Numbered from the stretch's first letter, positions 1-8,976 are shown. The stretch: 9,989 bases of DNA from Streptomycetaceae bacterium (GCA_027490415.1 JAIXYD010000097.1:1-9989); one strand, 5' to 3'. The notes: generated by a model not told the origin, from the letters alone. Translations and numbers: made by a program.

Positions 1-2
1 GG

Positions 3-8
3 TAATTT
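3..8 (+). promoter_or_regulatory. Putative leaderless -10 element (TAATTT) of the methyltransferase gene
   Basis: TAATTT fits the actinobacterial -10 consensus TANNNT and ends 7 nt before the ATG at 16, so transcription would start at or next to the start codon. There is no Shine-Dalgarno-like sequence in between. The -35 region lies outside the window. Confidence 0.4.
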
Positions 9-15
9 AGCCACT

Positions 16-2551
<2,536 letters not shown>

Positions 2552-2558
2552 TTCAAAA

Positions 2559-2573
2559 GTAGAGCACCTCTAC
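2559..2573. repeat. Perfect 6-bp hairpin between argG and the FKBP gene
   Basis: GTAGAG and CTCTAC flank a 3-nt CAC loop, 7 nt after the argG stop codon. On the plus strand no U-run follows, so it is not a canonical terminator for argG. On the minus strand the same hairpin is followed directly by TTTT, as an intrinsic terminator would be, although no minus-strand gene precedes it. It might act on transcripts from either side, or it could be a small operator for the following gene. Confidence 0.35.
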
Positions 2574-2576
2574 AGT

Positions 2577-2582
2577 TAGGAT
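2577..2582 (+). promoter_or_regulatory. Putative -10 element (TAGGAT) or Shine-Dalgarno of the FKBP gene
   Basis: TAGGAT fits TANNNT and ends 6 nt before the ATG at 2589, consistent with a leaderless transcript. The same bases contain AGGA (2578-2581) at 7 nt from the start, so the site could instead be a ribosome binding site on a longer transcript. The sequence alone does not separate the two readings. Confidence 0.4.
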
Positions 2583-2588
2583 CTATCC

Positions 2589-3053
2589 ATGAAAAAAGTT
2601 GCGCTGATACTCGCACTCGTTGTTGGCCTTACAGGCTGTACAGAAATCGGAGATGACATGTCATCAAATACACTCGTCGGCGTAACAGCCAATGCCGGAG
2701 AAGCTCCAACAATTACCGCACCTTCAGGAGATGCTCCAACTGAACTAATTGCACAAGATGTCATCGCTGGCAGTGGCACAGAAGTTGTTGCCACATCAAC
2801 TTTGACTGTGCATTACACCTTGATGAAGTGGGCTGATGGCAGCATTCTCGAATCCTCATGGACTGGCGGAGCGCCAGCGACATTTCCTCTCTCAGGAGTA
2901 ATTCAAGGTTGGCAGCAAGGTCTTCTTGGTGCAAAGGTTGGCGGACGTCGCCTCTTGGTAATTCCTCCTGCACTTGGTTACGGACCAATGCCTGGTCATC
3001 CACTCGAGAATGACACACTCATCTTCGCAGTCGACATCATCGCTGTCTCGTAA
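2589..3053 (+). CDS. Lipoprotein FKBP-type peptidyl-prolyl cis-trans isomerase
   Basis: A 154-residue, probably membrane-anchored extracytoplasmic prolyl isomerase that would assist folding of secreted proteins. Residues 1-16 form a lipoprotein signal peptide (KK, hydrophobic core) ending in the lipobox LTGC, with the lipidated cysteine at 17. A low-complexity Ala/Thr/Pro-rich linker (about 22-52) leads to a single FKBP domain at about 53-154: VHYTL (74-78), DGSILESSW (83-91), GVIQGWQQGL (103-112), LGYG (129-132), GHP (136-138) and LIFAVDI (144-150). The drug-pocket positions equivalent to Tyr, Val-Ile, Trp and the later Tyr are kept, whereas the FD pair of human FKBP12 (F36-D37) reads L-E here. 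It stands between argG and a TRIC-family gene with no obvious pathway link. Confidence 0.92.
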   Translation: MKKVALILALVVGLTGCTEIGDDMSSNTLVGVTANAGEAPTITAPSGDAPTELIAQDVIAGSGTEVVATSTLTVHYTLMKWADGSILESSWTGGAPATFPLSGVIQGWQQGLLGAKVGGRRLLVIPPALGYGPMPGHPLENDTLIFAVDIIAVS

Positions 3054-3069
3054 TTTTCGGTAAACAAGC

Positions 3070-3678
3070 GTGACGCTGCTCCACATTCTCGATCTCCTCT
3101 CTGTCTTTGTCTTCGCTCTTGTTGGAGCGCGTGTTGCGGCAGATCGAAGATTGGATTACGGCGGCATCGCACTTGTCGCGATTGCAGCATCAGTTTCAGG
3201 TGGAACTCTTCGTAACCTTTTTTTAGGGCTTAAACCAATTCTGATTACTGATCCTTGGGTTATTGGAAGCGTCATTGCCGCAGTCGCGATCACATTAAGT
3301 GTTCGCCGCGTTACCAAAATCGGTAAGACGTTGCTGATCATGGACACTCTTGGGTTAGCTATTGCTACCGCATCAGGTGTGCAACTGGCGCACAACCTCA
3401 ATAGCCCTTGGTATGCCACGATCATTCTCGGCGTCATCACAGCTGTTACAGGTGGACTTCTACGCGATGTTCTCTGTCAGGTTGAGCCAGTACTTCTCCA
3501 TCGCGAAACAATCGGCACTTCTTCACTATTTGGTGCAATCGCTTTTGTAATCCTTATCGAATTCAACGTCGATGTCACTATTGCGACCATCTCTGGTGGA
3601 GTTGTAGTTGCACTCGTGCGAATGCTCTCAATTCAATTCGATCTTAATCTGCCCAAATTTCAACAGGGAGAAAAGTGA
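3070..3678 (+). CDS. TRIC/UPF0126 family membrane protein (YicG/YadS-like)
   Basis: A 202-residue integral membrane protein with about seven predicted helices, built from two tandem copies of the UPF0126 (PF03458) repeat. Repeat 1 has FALVGARVAADRRLDYGG (15-32) and SGGTLRN (43-49). Repeat 2 has DTLGLAIATASG (92-103) and TGGLLRD (127-133). Prokaryotic relatives include trimeric intracellular cation (TRIC) channels, and E. coli YicG has been linked to glycine transport, so the cargo here is uncertain. Repeat 1 ends in R-N instead of the usual R-D. The GTG at 3070 is the first possible start after an in-frame TAA at 3061, and no strong Shine-Dalgarno is seen; a TAATTT at 3051-3056 could give a very short leader. 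Its stop overlaps the next gene by 4 bp, suggesting coupled translation with the acetyltransferase. Confidence 0.9.
   Translation: MTLLHILDLLSVFVFALVGARVAADRRLDYGGIALVAIAASVSGGTLRNLFLGLKPILITDPWVIGSVIAAVAITLSVRRVTKIGKTLLIMDTLGLAIATASGVQLAHNLNSPWYATIILGVITAVTGGLLRDVLCQVEPVLLHRETIGTSSLFGAIAFVILIEFNVDVTIATISGGVVVALVRMLSIQFDLNLPKFQQGEK
3666..3670 (+). promoter_or_regulatory. Ribosome binding site of the GNAT gene (GGGAG)
   Basis: GGGAG lies 4 nt before the GTG at 3675, inside the last codons of the membrane protein gene. It supports the GTG start, which shares GTGA with the upstream stop codon, and suggests translational coupling. Confidence 0.55.
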
Positions 3679-4151
3679 TTCGCCCTGCTCGGATTGAGGA
3701 TACGCAAGAGATCCTTGCGATGATCTACGAGTTGGCTGTCTATGAGAAAGCCCCCGATGAGGCGAAAGCTACTGAGGAACAGATACATCAGTCTTTCTTC
3801 TCGCAAGATCCAAAAGTCTTCTGTGAAATCGTTGAACACGAGGGAGAGATAGCCGGTTTTGCGATCTGGTTCCTTAACTACTCAACATGGCAGGGACTGC
3901 ATGGAATTTATCTAGAAGACCTCTTTGTGCGTCCTCAATACCGAAAACTAGGTTATGGCAAAGACTTGCTCAAACATCTAGCTCAGATATGTAAAGATCG
4001 TGGATATGGCCGTTTTCAGTGGTGGGTACTGGATTGGAATACACCTGCAATAGATTTCTATACATCCCTGGGCGCAAAGGCAATGGATGATTGGACCGTC
4101 TATAGAGTTTCTGGCAGAGAGCTCAGTGAACTAGCTCTTGAGGACCGCTAG
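3675..4151 (+). CDS. GNAT N-acetyltransferase, SSAT (diamine acetyltransferase)-like
   Basis: A 158-residue cytoplasmic acetyl-CoA-dependent N-acetyltransferase closely resembling the spermidine/spermine N1-acetyltransferase (SSAT) branch of GNATs, which act on polyamines, thialysine or related amines. The RPARIEDTQEI start (3-13), YEK (23-25) and WFLNYSTWQG (65-74) with IYLEDLFVRPQYR (78-90) are typical of this branch. The acetyl-CoA loop R-K-L-G-Y-G is at 90-95, and motif B includes WWVLDWNTPAIDFYTSLGA (116-134), with Tyr129 at the usual general-acid position. The GTG start overlaps the stop of the upstream TRIC-family gene (GTGA), and a GGGAG precedes it. The 3' end overlaps the convergent minus-strand gene by 21 bp. 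SSAT-like specificity is inferred from family resemblance; the exact amine is unknown. Confidence 0.93.
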   Translation: MIRPARIEDTQEILAMIYELAVYEKAPDEAKATEEQIHQSFFSQDPKVFCEIVEHEGEIAGFAIWFLNYSTWQGLHGIYLEDLFVRPQYRKLGYGKDLLKHLAQICKDRGYGRFQWWVLDWNTPAIDFYTSLGAKAMDDWTVYRVSGRELSELALEDR

Positions 4152-4451
4152 CGCAATATCGTAATCACGTTCAAAGACCATTAGAGATGGGCCTTGAAGA
4201 GTTTTCGTTAACGTTACTTTTATATTTGAATCCTGCAACTTGAGAAGAGCCATCTCTGCCTCGATGTAATTACCGGGTGTTGGAAGTGGCTTAAGCAATC
4301 CGTACTCATCTTTCTTGCCAGCCTTGATAGGAATCACAATCATCTTCTTATTCGATGAAAAAGCCCACTTGAGAAAGACGACCAAGATTGCAACGCCTGC
4401 AAAACCTCCGAAAGATGTGAGAAAAAGGGCGTTATCTATTCCGCCTAGCAT
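4131..4451 (-). CDS. Small single-pass membrane protein with DUF2007-like cytoplasmic tail
   Basis: A 106-residue protein that I do not recognise by name. Residues about 8-30 form one transmembrane helix (FLTSFGGFAGVAILVVFLKW), followed by a positively charged stretch (NKK, 34-36) that predicts a cytoplasmic C-terminus. The tail, with EAEMALLKLQDSNIKVTL (64-81) and GPSLMVFERDYDIALAVL (87-104), has the pattern of DUF2007-type small alpha/beta domains (PF09413): a helix starting E-A-E, a strand, then a 'V' strand and a closing helix. It begins 10 nt after the uppP stop with a good Shine-Dalgarno that overlaps that stop, so it is probably translated together with uppP and may be a partner or regulator of envelope lipid recycling; that role is inferred only from position. 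Its stop lies inside the convergent GNAT gene. Confidence 0.78.
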   Translation of the reverse strand: MLGGIDNALFLTSFGGFAGVAILVVFLKWAFSSNKKMIVIPIKAGKKDEYGLLKPLPTPGNYIEAEMALLKLQDSNIKVTLTKTLQGPSLMVFERDYDIALAVLKS

Positions 4452-4458
4452 CGTGTAT

Positions 4459-4463
4459 TCCTC
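4459..4463 (-). promoter_or_regulatory. Ribosome binding site overlapping the uppP stop codon (GAGGA)
   Basis: GAGGA, partly formed from the TGA stop of uppP, lies 7 nt before the ATG at 4451. This is one of the clearer Shine-Dalgarno sequences in the window. It fixes the start of the small membrane protein gene and argues for co-translation with uppP. Confidence 0.65.
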
Positions 4464-5298
4464 ATGCGTTGATCGTCCCAGTGGCGAGCAAGATTAAAAT
4501 ACCTGTACCAAGCACGATTCGATAGATGATAAATGGCATAAAACTTCTGGTTGCTATGAACTTCATGAGCCAAGCAATGACGACATAGCCGACTACGAAA
4601 GCCACGATTGTCGCTCCGAATGTTTCAACTAGTGAATACGGAGCAGCTACATCATTTTCACCAATTGCAGTTCTGAGTTCATAGAATCCACTGCCAAAGA
4701 CAGCTGGCACGGCAAGTAAGAATGAATACCGCAGCGCACTTTCTCGTGTGTATCCAAGTACTCGTCCCATGGCGATCGTTGCACCAGAACGAGAAACTCC
4801 GGGAACGAGGGCAAGTGATTGGGCGAATCCATAAGCCAGGCCGTGCCGAGAACTCAATCCGCTGAGATCTCGTTCGCTGCGTCCGAATCGATCGGCTAAT
4901 CCCAGAACAATTCCAAAGACAATCATGACGATGGCAATGAGCCAGAGCGATCTAAAGGTATTTCGAATATTCTCTTGGAAGAGATATCCAAGAACCACAA
5001 TGGGTAATGAGCCGACAATAATCATCCAGCCGAGACGGACATCCTGAGCTGATTCTGCAGGGAGATCTCTGCGAATGACGACCTTGCTTATCCAAGCAGA
5101 AGCGATACGGGCTATGTCTTTACGAAAGTAAATCAACACCGCTAATTCAGTTCCGATTTGGGTAATTGCCGTAAACGTCGCACCTGGGTCGCCGGCTCCT
5201 GGTAGAAATTCCCCGGCAAGTCGCAAGTGAGCACTTGATGAGATTGGTAAGAATTCGGTGAGTCCCTGTAGCAATCCTAGGAAGAGGGCCTCAAACAT
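4462..5298 (-). CDS. uppP: Undecaprenyl-diphosphatase (UppP/BacA)
   Basis: A 278-residue polytopic membrane enzyme that dephosphorylates undecaprenyl pyrophosphate to the monophosphate, recycling the lipid carrier for peptidoglycan and other envelope polymers; overexpression of the family confers bacitracin resistance. The family signatures are intact: the (E/Q)XXXE motif at Q11-E15 within GLLQGLTEFLPISSSAHL (8-25), including His24, and the PGVSRSGAT motif at 166-174 with Ser169 and Arg170. Length matches the family (about 270-280). The ATG at 5298 lies 12 nt after the stop of the amidohydrolase gene, with AAGGTGAG about 11 nt upstream, indicating one minus-strand operon. A small membrane protein gene follows 10 nt downstream. 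Confidence 0.97.
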   Translation of the reverse strand: MFEALFLGLLQGLTEFLPISSSAHLRLAGEFLPGAGDPGATFTAITQIGTELAVLIYFRKDIARIASAWISKVVIRRDLPAESAQDVRLGWMIIVGSLPIVVLGYLFQENIRNTFRSLWLIAIVMIVFGIVLGLADRFGRSERDLSGLSSRHGLAYGFAQSLALVPGVSRSGATIAMGRVLGYTRESALRYSFLLAVPAVFGSGFYELRTAIGENDVAAPYSLVETFGATIVAFVVGYVVIAWLMKFIATRSFMPFIIYRIVLGTGILILLATGTINA

Positions 5299-5310
5299 GT
5301 TCGAAGTATC

Positions 5311-6897
5311 TCACCTTTTGCGACCAGATTTATAGAGAGCAATGATTTTGATTTCCTTTACTGCATGAGGTTTCTCTGTGAGGGGATTACGATCCAAAAT
5401 CATCAGATCCGCATCAAAGCCGGGTGCAATACGACCGGTGCGATCTTCTTTAAATAATTGGTAAGCCACCCCTTCTGTATAAAACGAAAGTGAATCCTCG
5501 ATTGAAATTGATTCATGTGAGCTCCACCCCTCAGGAGGTAGTCTTTCGGGGGATTGGCGATGTGTAGGAACTGCAAGGGCTTGAAGCGGAACAAATGAAG
5601 TTACCGGCCAATCACTTCCATAACTAATTCGCGCTCCAGTTTTAACCATTGATGCGAGTTGGTATTGGCGATTGTTCCGCTCGTCACCGAGTCTCGGTGC
5701 AATTAATTCTTTATTCATAGGATCTAGATAACACCAGAGCGGCTGATAATTGGATATCACTCCTAATCTTGCAAAACGCGGAAGATCCTCTGCACTTATT
5801 AATTGGGCGTGAGCAATCACTGGTCGCCTATCCCAGGCAGGGTTAATCTCTTGTACTTTCTCAACAACATCTAGCACTTGTCGAACGGCGGCATCGCCAA
5901 TTGCGTGGAGGTGTAGTTGATAACCTGCTTTATCAAAGTGAAGCGCTGCTTCCAGTAATTCCGCATCGTCCCAAATGAGCAACCCCTTGGATTCTGGGTT
6001 ATCAAGGTATGTCTCAAGGAGTGCAGCGGTACCGCTCGAGAAAGCCCCATCGCAGAGAAATTTGATTGTTCTGGCAGTTAAGTGTGAGTCTTTGCCGAGA
6101 TCTTCAATCTCGCGACGAAGTTGCGAAAAATATTGAATGTGATCTTTCCACACGCTTGGCTGTGCCAAGAAAAATAGATTCACATCGATGGAGAGAGCTC
6201 CACTCTTTGCAGCAGCTATATACGCCTCTGCCATGCCTTGCTCTACCCAAGCATCTGTTGCAGCAGTTACTCCATGACTCAAGTACTGCTGAGATGCCCA
6301 GCTAATTGCAGCAACGTCGGATTCAAGAGTGCGGACGGGTGCGTGCTTCATGATCAGTGCCATAGCTGAAGGCTCGCGCAGCGTTCCCCGTGGACTTCCA
6401 TCACTATTGCGCGCAATAGAGCCACCGATTGGATCTGCAGTTTCTGCAGTTATTGCTGCAATTTCAAGAGCTTTACTGTTTACCCAAATTGTGTGGTGAT
6501 CCACCGCTTGCAATACGACAGGACGGTCTGAAACCACTTCATCCAACCACTGCGCAAGAAAATCCCCGGATTCAATAATTGCCGCTTCATATGCGCCACC
6601 AATAATCCACTCAGTATCAGGATTCTCATCTGCAAATCTTTTGACCTCTGCGATGATCTTTGCAACCTCTGTAATGCCATTTACCAAAGGACCTTGCGCC
6701 TCACGGCCAGCAAAAAGTGGGTGTGCATGCCCGTCCATAAATGATGGAGCCAGGAATCCGCCTTGTAAATCTACAATCTCATCAGAATCTTCTGCCGGTA
6801 CGTCGATGGCAACGATTTTGCCATCTTCAATACGAAGCGATTGGGCAGTTACTCCCTTGCTGCACCAAATGGTTCCGCCGCTAAAGTAAGTACTCAA
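5311..6897 (-). CDS. YtcJ-like metal-dependent amidohydrolase (Amidohydro_3)
   Basis: A 528-residue cytoplasmic metal-dependent hydrolase of the amidohydrolase superfamily, YtcJ/NfdA-like subgroup, which cleaves amide or related bonds in substrates not predictable from sequence. A small N-terminal beta domain (1-50) is followed by the metal-binding FMDGHAHP (53-60, His57 and His59). Then come the family-typical IKFLCDGAFSSGTAALL (278-294; Lys279 and Asp283 are candidates for the metal site), LHLHAIGD (328-335, His329/His331), RPVIAHAQ (358-365, His363), GSDWPV (427-432, Asp429), and the C-terminal APGFDADLMILD (491-502). Length is normal for YtcJ (about 530). The start is TTG, chosen because GGGGGA lies just upstream and no better ATG or GTG fits. 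There is no signal peptide. It is the first gene of a likely operon with uppP; the functional link is unclear. Confidence 0.92.
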   Translation of the reverse strand: MSTYFSGGTIWCSKGVTAQSLRIEDGKIVAIDVPAEDSDEIVDLQGGFLAPSFMDGHAHPLFAGREAQGPLVNGITEVAKIIAEVKRFADENPDTEWIIGGAYEAAIIESGDFLAQWLDEVVSDRPVVLQAVDHHTIWVNSKALEIAAITAETADPIGGSIARNSDGSPRGTLREPSAMALIMKHAPVRTLESDVAAISWASQQYLSHGVTAATDAWVEQGMAEAYIAAAKSGALSIDVNLFFLAQPSVWKDHIQYFSQLRREIEDLGKDSHLTARTIKFLCDGAFSSGTAALLETYLDNPESKGLLIWDDAELLEAALHFDKAGYQLHLHAIGDAAVRQVLDVVEKVQEINPAWDRRPVIAHAQLISAEDLPRFARLGVISNYQPLWCYLDPMNKELIAPRLGDERNNRQYQLASMVKTGARISYGSDWPVTSFVPLQALAVPTHRQSPERLPPEGWSSHESISIEDSLSFYTEGVAYQLFKEDRTGRIAPGFDADLMILDRNPLTEKPHAVKEIKIIALYKSGRKR

Positions 6898-6900
6898 AAT

Positions 6901-6906
6901 TCCCCC
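6901..6906 (-). promoter_or_regulatory. Shine-Dalgarno-like GGGGGA before the TTG start
   Basis: On the minus strand GGGGGA lies 3 nt before the TTG at 6897. It is the strongest purine-rich tract near that start and is the main reason for accepting TTG. Unlike the plus-strand genes, no clean TANNNT hexamer sits 6-7 nt upstream. The 90-nt gap to the next gene must hold the operon promoter, but I cannot place -35 and -10 boxes confidently. Confidence 0.4.
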
Positions 6907-6987
6907 AGATAACTAGGGTGTAATCAAACCACGGGTACTCGCAAATTTCATCGCCTACTTCGATATGCGCTAAGTACAGTGAGGGAG

Positions 6988-7266
6988 CTACCTTCTGAAG
7001 AAGAGTCTGCGTTTGATGTACTGCAAGCGAACCAAAATCTGAGATTTCTTCGACCCTTTGCTGCCTGGAGGCAGGATTGTTCTTTCAATCAATGGGTCTG
7101 TGGATTTGATAACTGTCTCAAAGTTTTCCATCGTCAACTGGTCTTTAAGCGCCTGCTCTTTACTGTAGGAGTTGAATTCAGAAATCTCCTGACCACCGCA
7201 ATAGATGCAGGTTGTTGTATTTGCAGCAACCTTCCTCTGACAAGCCGGGTTCAAACACAGGGCCAT
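6988..7266 (-). CDS. Small zinc-ribbon protein, hypothetical
   Basis: A 92-residue protein of unknown function. The N-terminus holds a four-cysteine zinc-ribbon-like pattern: Cys4-x4-Cys9 and Cys20-x2-Cys23, the latter in CIYCGG. The rest is charged, with no membrane segment; residues about 25-60 look helical and the C-terminal 25 residues are very basic (SKKSQILVRLQYIKRRLFFRR region), which could bind nucleic acid. A 97-codon frame on the opposite strand covers almost the same span; I prefer this strand because of the ordered cysteine pairs. There is only a weak GGATAG purine tract before the ATG. Five of seven Arg codons are AGA/AGG, as in the two genes to the right. It is divergent from the metalloprotease gene and shares its 168-bp control region. 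Confidence 0.55.
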   Translation of the reverse strand: MALCLNPACQRKVAANTTTCIYCGGQEISEFNSYSKEQALKDQLTMENFETVIKSTDPLIERTILPPGSKGSKKSQILVRLQYIKRRLFFRR

Positions 7267-7308
7267 TTCTAGCTATCCAATCACAATCTCACTAGTTCTT
7301 AATCAGTA

Positions 7309-7377
7309 CCAGAACTTTAACCCTCGGTCAGAACTCAGGCCAACTAGAGGGTAAAGAGGGCCAGAGTGGTCAGAAAT
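7309..7377. repeat. Interleaved inverted repeats and CAGAA direct repeats in the divergent control region
   Basis: The 168-bp gap between the divergent zinc-ribbon and metalloprotease genes holds two overlapping dyads. Dyad 1 pairs 7315-7325 (CTTTAACCCTC) with 7347-7356 (GAGGGTAAAG): 10 bp with one bulged A. Dyad 2 pairs 7333-7341 (ACTCAGGCC) with 7359-7367 (GGCCAGAGT): 8 bp with one central mismatch. The arms interleave, so both hairpins cannot easily form together. The octamer GGTCAGAA occurs at 7326-7333 and 7368-7375, exactly 42 bp apart, and a third related CCAGAACT is at 7309-7316. This could be an operator for a regulator or an alternative RNA structure; the function is unknown. Confidence 0.45.
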
Positions 7378-7422
7378 AGACAAAATGATTAGTCAAACTC
7401 ACACAACTCTGTATCTTCCCAT

Positions 7423-7428
7423 TACTCT
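7423..7428 (+). promoter_or_regulatory. Putative leaderless -10 element (TACTCT) of the metalloprotease gene
   Basis: TACTCT matches TANNNT and ends 6 nt before the ATG at 7435, implying transcription from the start codon itself. There is no Shine-Dalgarno before this ATG. This favours 7435 over the second in-frame ATG at 7441. No convincing -35 box is seen. Confidence 0.4.
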
Positions 7429-7434
7429 TTTTGA

Positions 7435-8976
7435 ATGCACATGAGGAGAACTCTTTCGAAAGCTCTTCTAGCGGCTCTTGCCTTCACCCTAATTCCTGTT
7501 GCAGCCGTTTCTGCTCAAAAAATCACTCCTGGGAGTACTTGCAAAGTTGTAAATCAGAAAGTTGTTTATCTCAACAAGACTTACACATGTGCCAAGTCGG
7601 GGAAGAAGTTACTTTGGAGCAAAGGGGTTACCGTAAAGCCGCCAGCTGCAACGCCAAGTCCAACGTCCAGCACTAACGCATCCTCGGTTGCTGCAGAAAA
7701 TTATGAGTTCAAATCTATTTGCGACCCTGATCCATATGTTCCAGAAATGTGGAAAGTCTTTCAAGAGGCTGAATTGAAATTCAATGGCTGCCCGCCACCA
7801 TATAGACATCTTGGAAAGAAACTTCCGGATCAGGTCCCCAGCACAATACAAACTCGGATTTCTGACTTACTTCCGATTTCCGAGTGCAGATTAGAGTCAA
7901 CAAGGTCCTGGACCGGCATCGGCCCCCTTGGATCTCTCAAGACCAAGACAACCGTAATTCAAGTTGTCCCTTTCTATATGAACAATCGAATTCCAACGCT
8001 TTCGCCTCAAGAGGACTGGGGAAAGTATCTTGATTTTGCATTGTCTTCAGTGAAGTTGATGGCAGATACAGATATAAGAATTGAAATTAGAATCCCAAGC
8101 TCTTACATCAAAGTTGAAGGCGACTTGGACAGTTTCAACCTTGGATACTCAACAGATTCTGCAAACCAATCTTTCTCAAATAACCGCTGGAATTTGATTA
8201 ACTCAGTTATTCCTGAAGCGGACAAGACAATCGATTTCACTGATGTGGATACTGTTTGGTTCTTGGCTTCCAGTGATGTCTCAAGAATGACTTTTTCACA
8301 CCAAATCGCCCATAGTCGAGCCCTGACTACAAACGAGAAAACGTTTTCCATCTACAACTCATACTTCATGGGCATACCCCCTTCAGATTTCCCAAAAAAT
8401 GGAATCCAAGCGCGTGAGCCAATTGGTTTCGTCCATGAATTGATGCACATCTTCAATACCTTGGATGATCATCCTGACGGAGGTGGCAATTGGGGGAATA
8501 TGTCAGGCGCCCGTATGGAATTTCTCATGTGGGATAAGTGGTCCATGAGCTGGATTTCTGATTCACAAGTGAGATGTGCTCCGCGGAATTCCACGTCTGT
8601 GCATTGGATTAAGCCTTCAACTATCAGAGGAAGTTTTGAGAAGTTAACCCTGATTCCCATAACTTCTCGCAAAGCTATTGCAATCGAATCTATTCGAAGC
8701 AACGGCTTCAATCTAAAGTTACCGAAATCAATGAATGGCGCGCTGATTTACACTATTGATGCATCGTTGCTTGATGATCGCTCTAGTTACGAGGATGGAA
8801 TTACAGTTGTTTGCCCGACGAATCGAACTTGTTCAGGGGATCAACCGGTTCGTAGTTTCTCGCTGGCGGGTGCACCATTAAGACTCGGTGAGTCAGTTAC
8901 AGTCTTGGGCTACAAAATAACTGTCGTCGAAACCGGCGACTTTGGTGATGTTGTATCCGTAGAAAAGGTCGGTTGA
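7435..8976 (+). CDS. Secreted M6-like zinc metalloprotease with N-terminal two-cysteine domain
   Basis: A 513-residue exported protein, probably a zinc endopeptidase. Residues 1-27 are a Sec signal peptide (RR, hydrophobic core, AVSA before Gln28). A small module at about 28-68 (Cys36, Cys52, KSGKKLLWSKGV at 55-65) resembles N-terminal domains I associate with secreted proteins of aquatic low-GC actinobacteria. A Pro/Ser/Thr-rich linker (69-85) leads to a large extracellular domain. The catalytic motif HELMH is at 334-338, with Asp344 at the spacing of the M6 (immune inhibitor A) pattern HExxHxxxxxD, and MEFLMWDKWSMSWI (361-374) resembles the conserved M6 segment that follows. Eight cysteines outside the signal peptide could form disulfides. 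Substrate is unknown. Arg codons are about half AGA/AGG. A second ATG at 7441 is an alternative start. Confidence 0.8.
   Translation: MHMRRTLSKALLAALAFTLIPVAAVSAQKITPGSTCKVVNQKVVYLNKTYTCAKSGKKLLWSKGVTVKPPAATPSPTSSTNASSVAAENYEFKSICDPDPYVPEMWKVFQEAELKFNGCPPPYRHLGKKLPDQVPSTIQTRISDLLPISECRLESTRSWTGIGPLGSLKTKTTVIQVVPFYMNNRIPTLSPQEDWGKYLDFALSSVKLMADTDIRIEIRIPSSYIKVEGDLDSFNLGYSTDSANQSFSNNRWNLINSVIPEADKTIDFTDVDTVWFLASSDVSRMTFSHQIAHSRALTTNEKTFSIYNSYFMGIPPSDFPKNGIQAREPIGFVHELMHIFNTLDDHPDGGGNWGNMSGARMEFLMWDKWSMSWISDSQVRCAPRNSTSVHWIKPSTIRGSFEKLTLIPITSRKAIAIESIRSNGFNLKLPKSMNGALIYTIDASLLDDRSSYEDGITVVCPTNRTCSGDQPVRSFSLAGAPLRLGESVTVLGYKITVVETGDFGDVVSVEKVG

Noticed and set aside
4118..4138. AGAGCT/AGCTCT dyad as a bidirectional terminator for the convergent genes
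   Set aside because: It lies within the GNAT coding sequence, has a 9-nt loop and is not followed by a U-run on either strand.
6979..6986. GTGAGGGA at the left edge of the atypical block, matching GTGAGGGA in the 3' part of the tRNA-Lys gene (9879-9886), as a possible attachment-site pair
   Set aside because: Only 8 bases match, within chance expectation for 10 kb, and the flanking bases diverge at once. Integrases normally leave longer repeats, and no integrase gene is present.
6979..7272. A 97-codon open frame on the plus strand covering the small zinc-ribbon gene
   Set aside because: It overlaps the minus-strand frame almost completely, lacks recognisable motifs or a good translation start, and its cysteines are scattered; the opposite strand has an ordered four-cysteine zinc-ribbon pattern.
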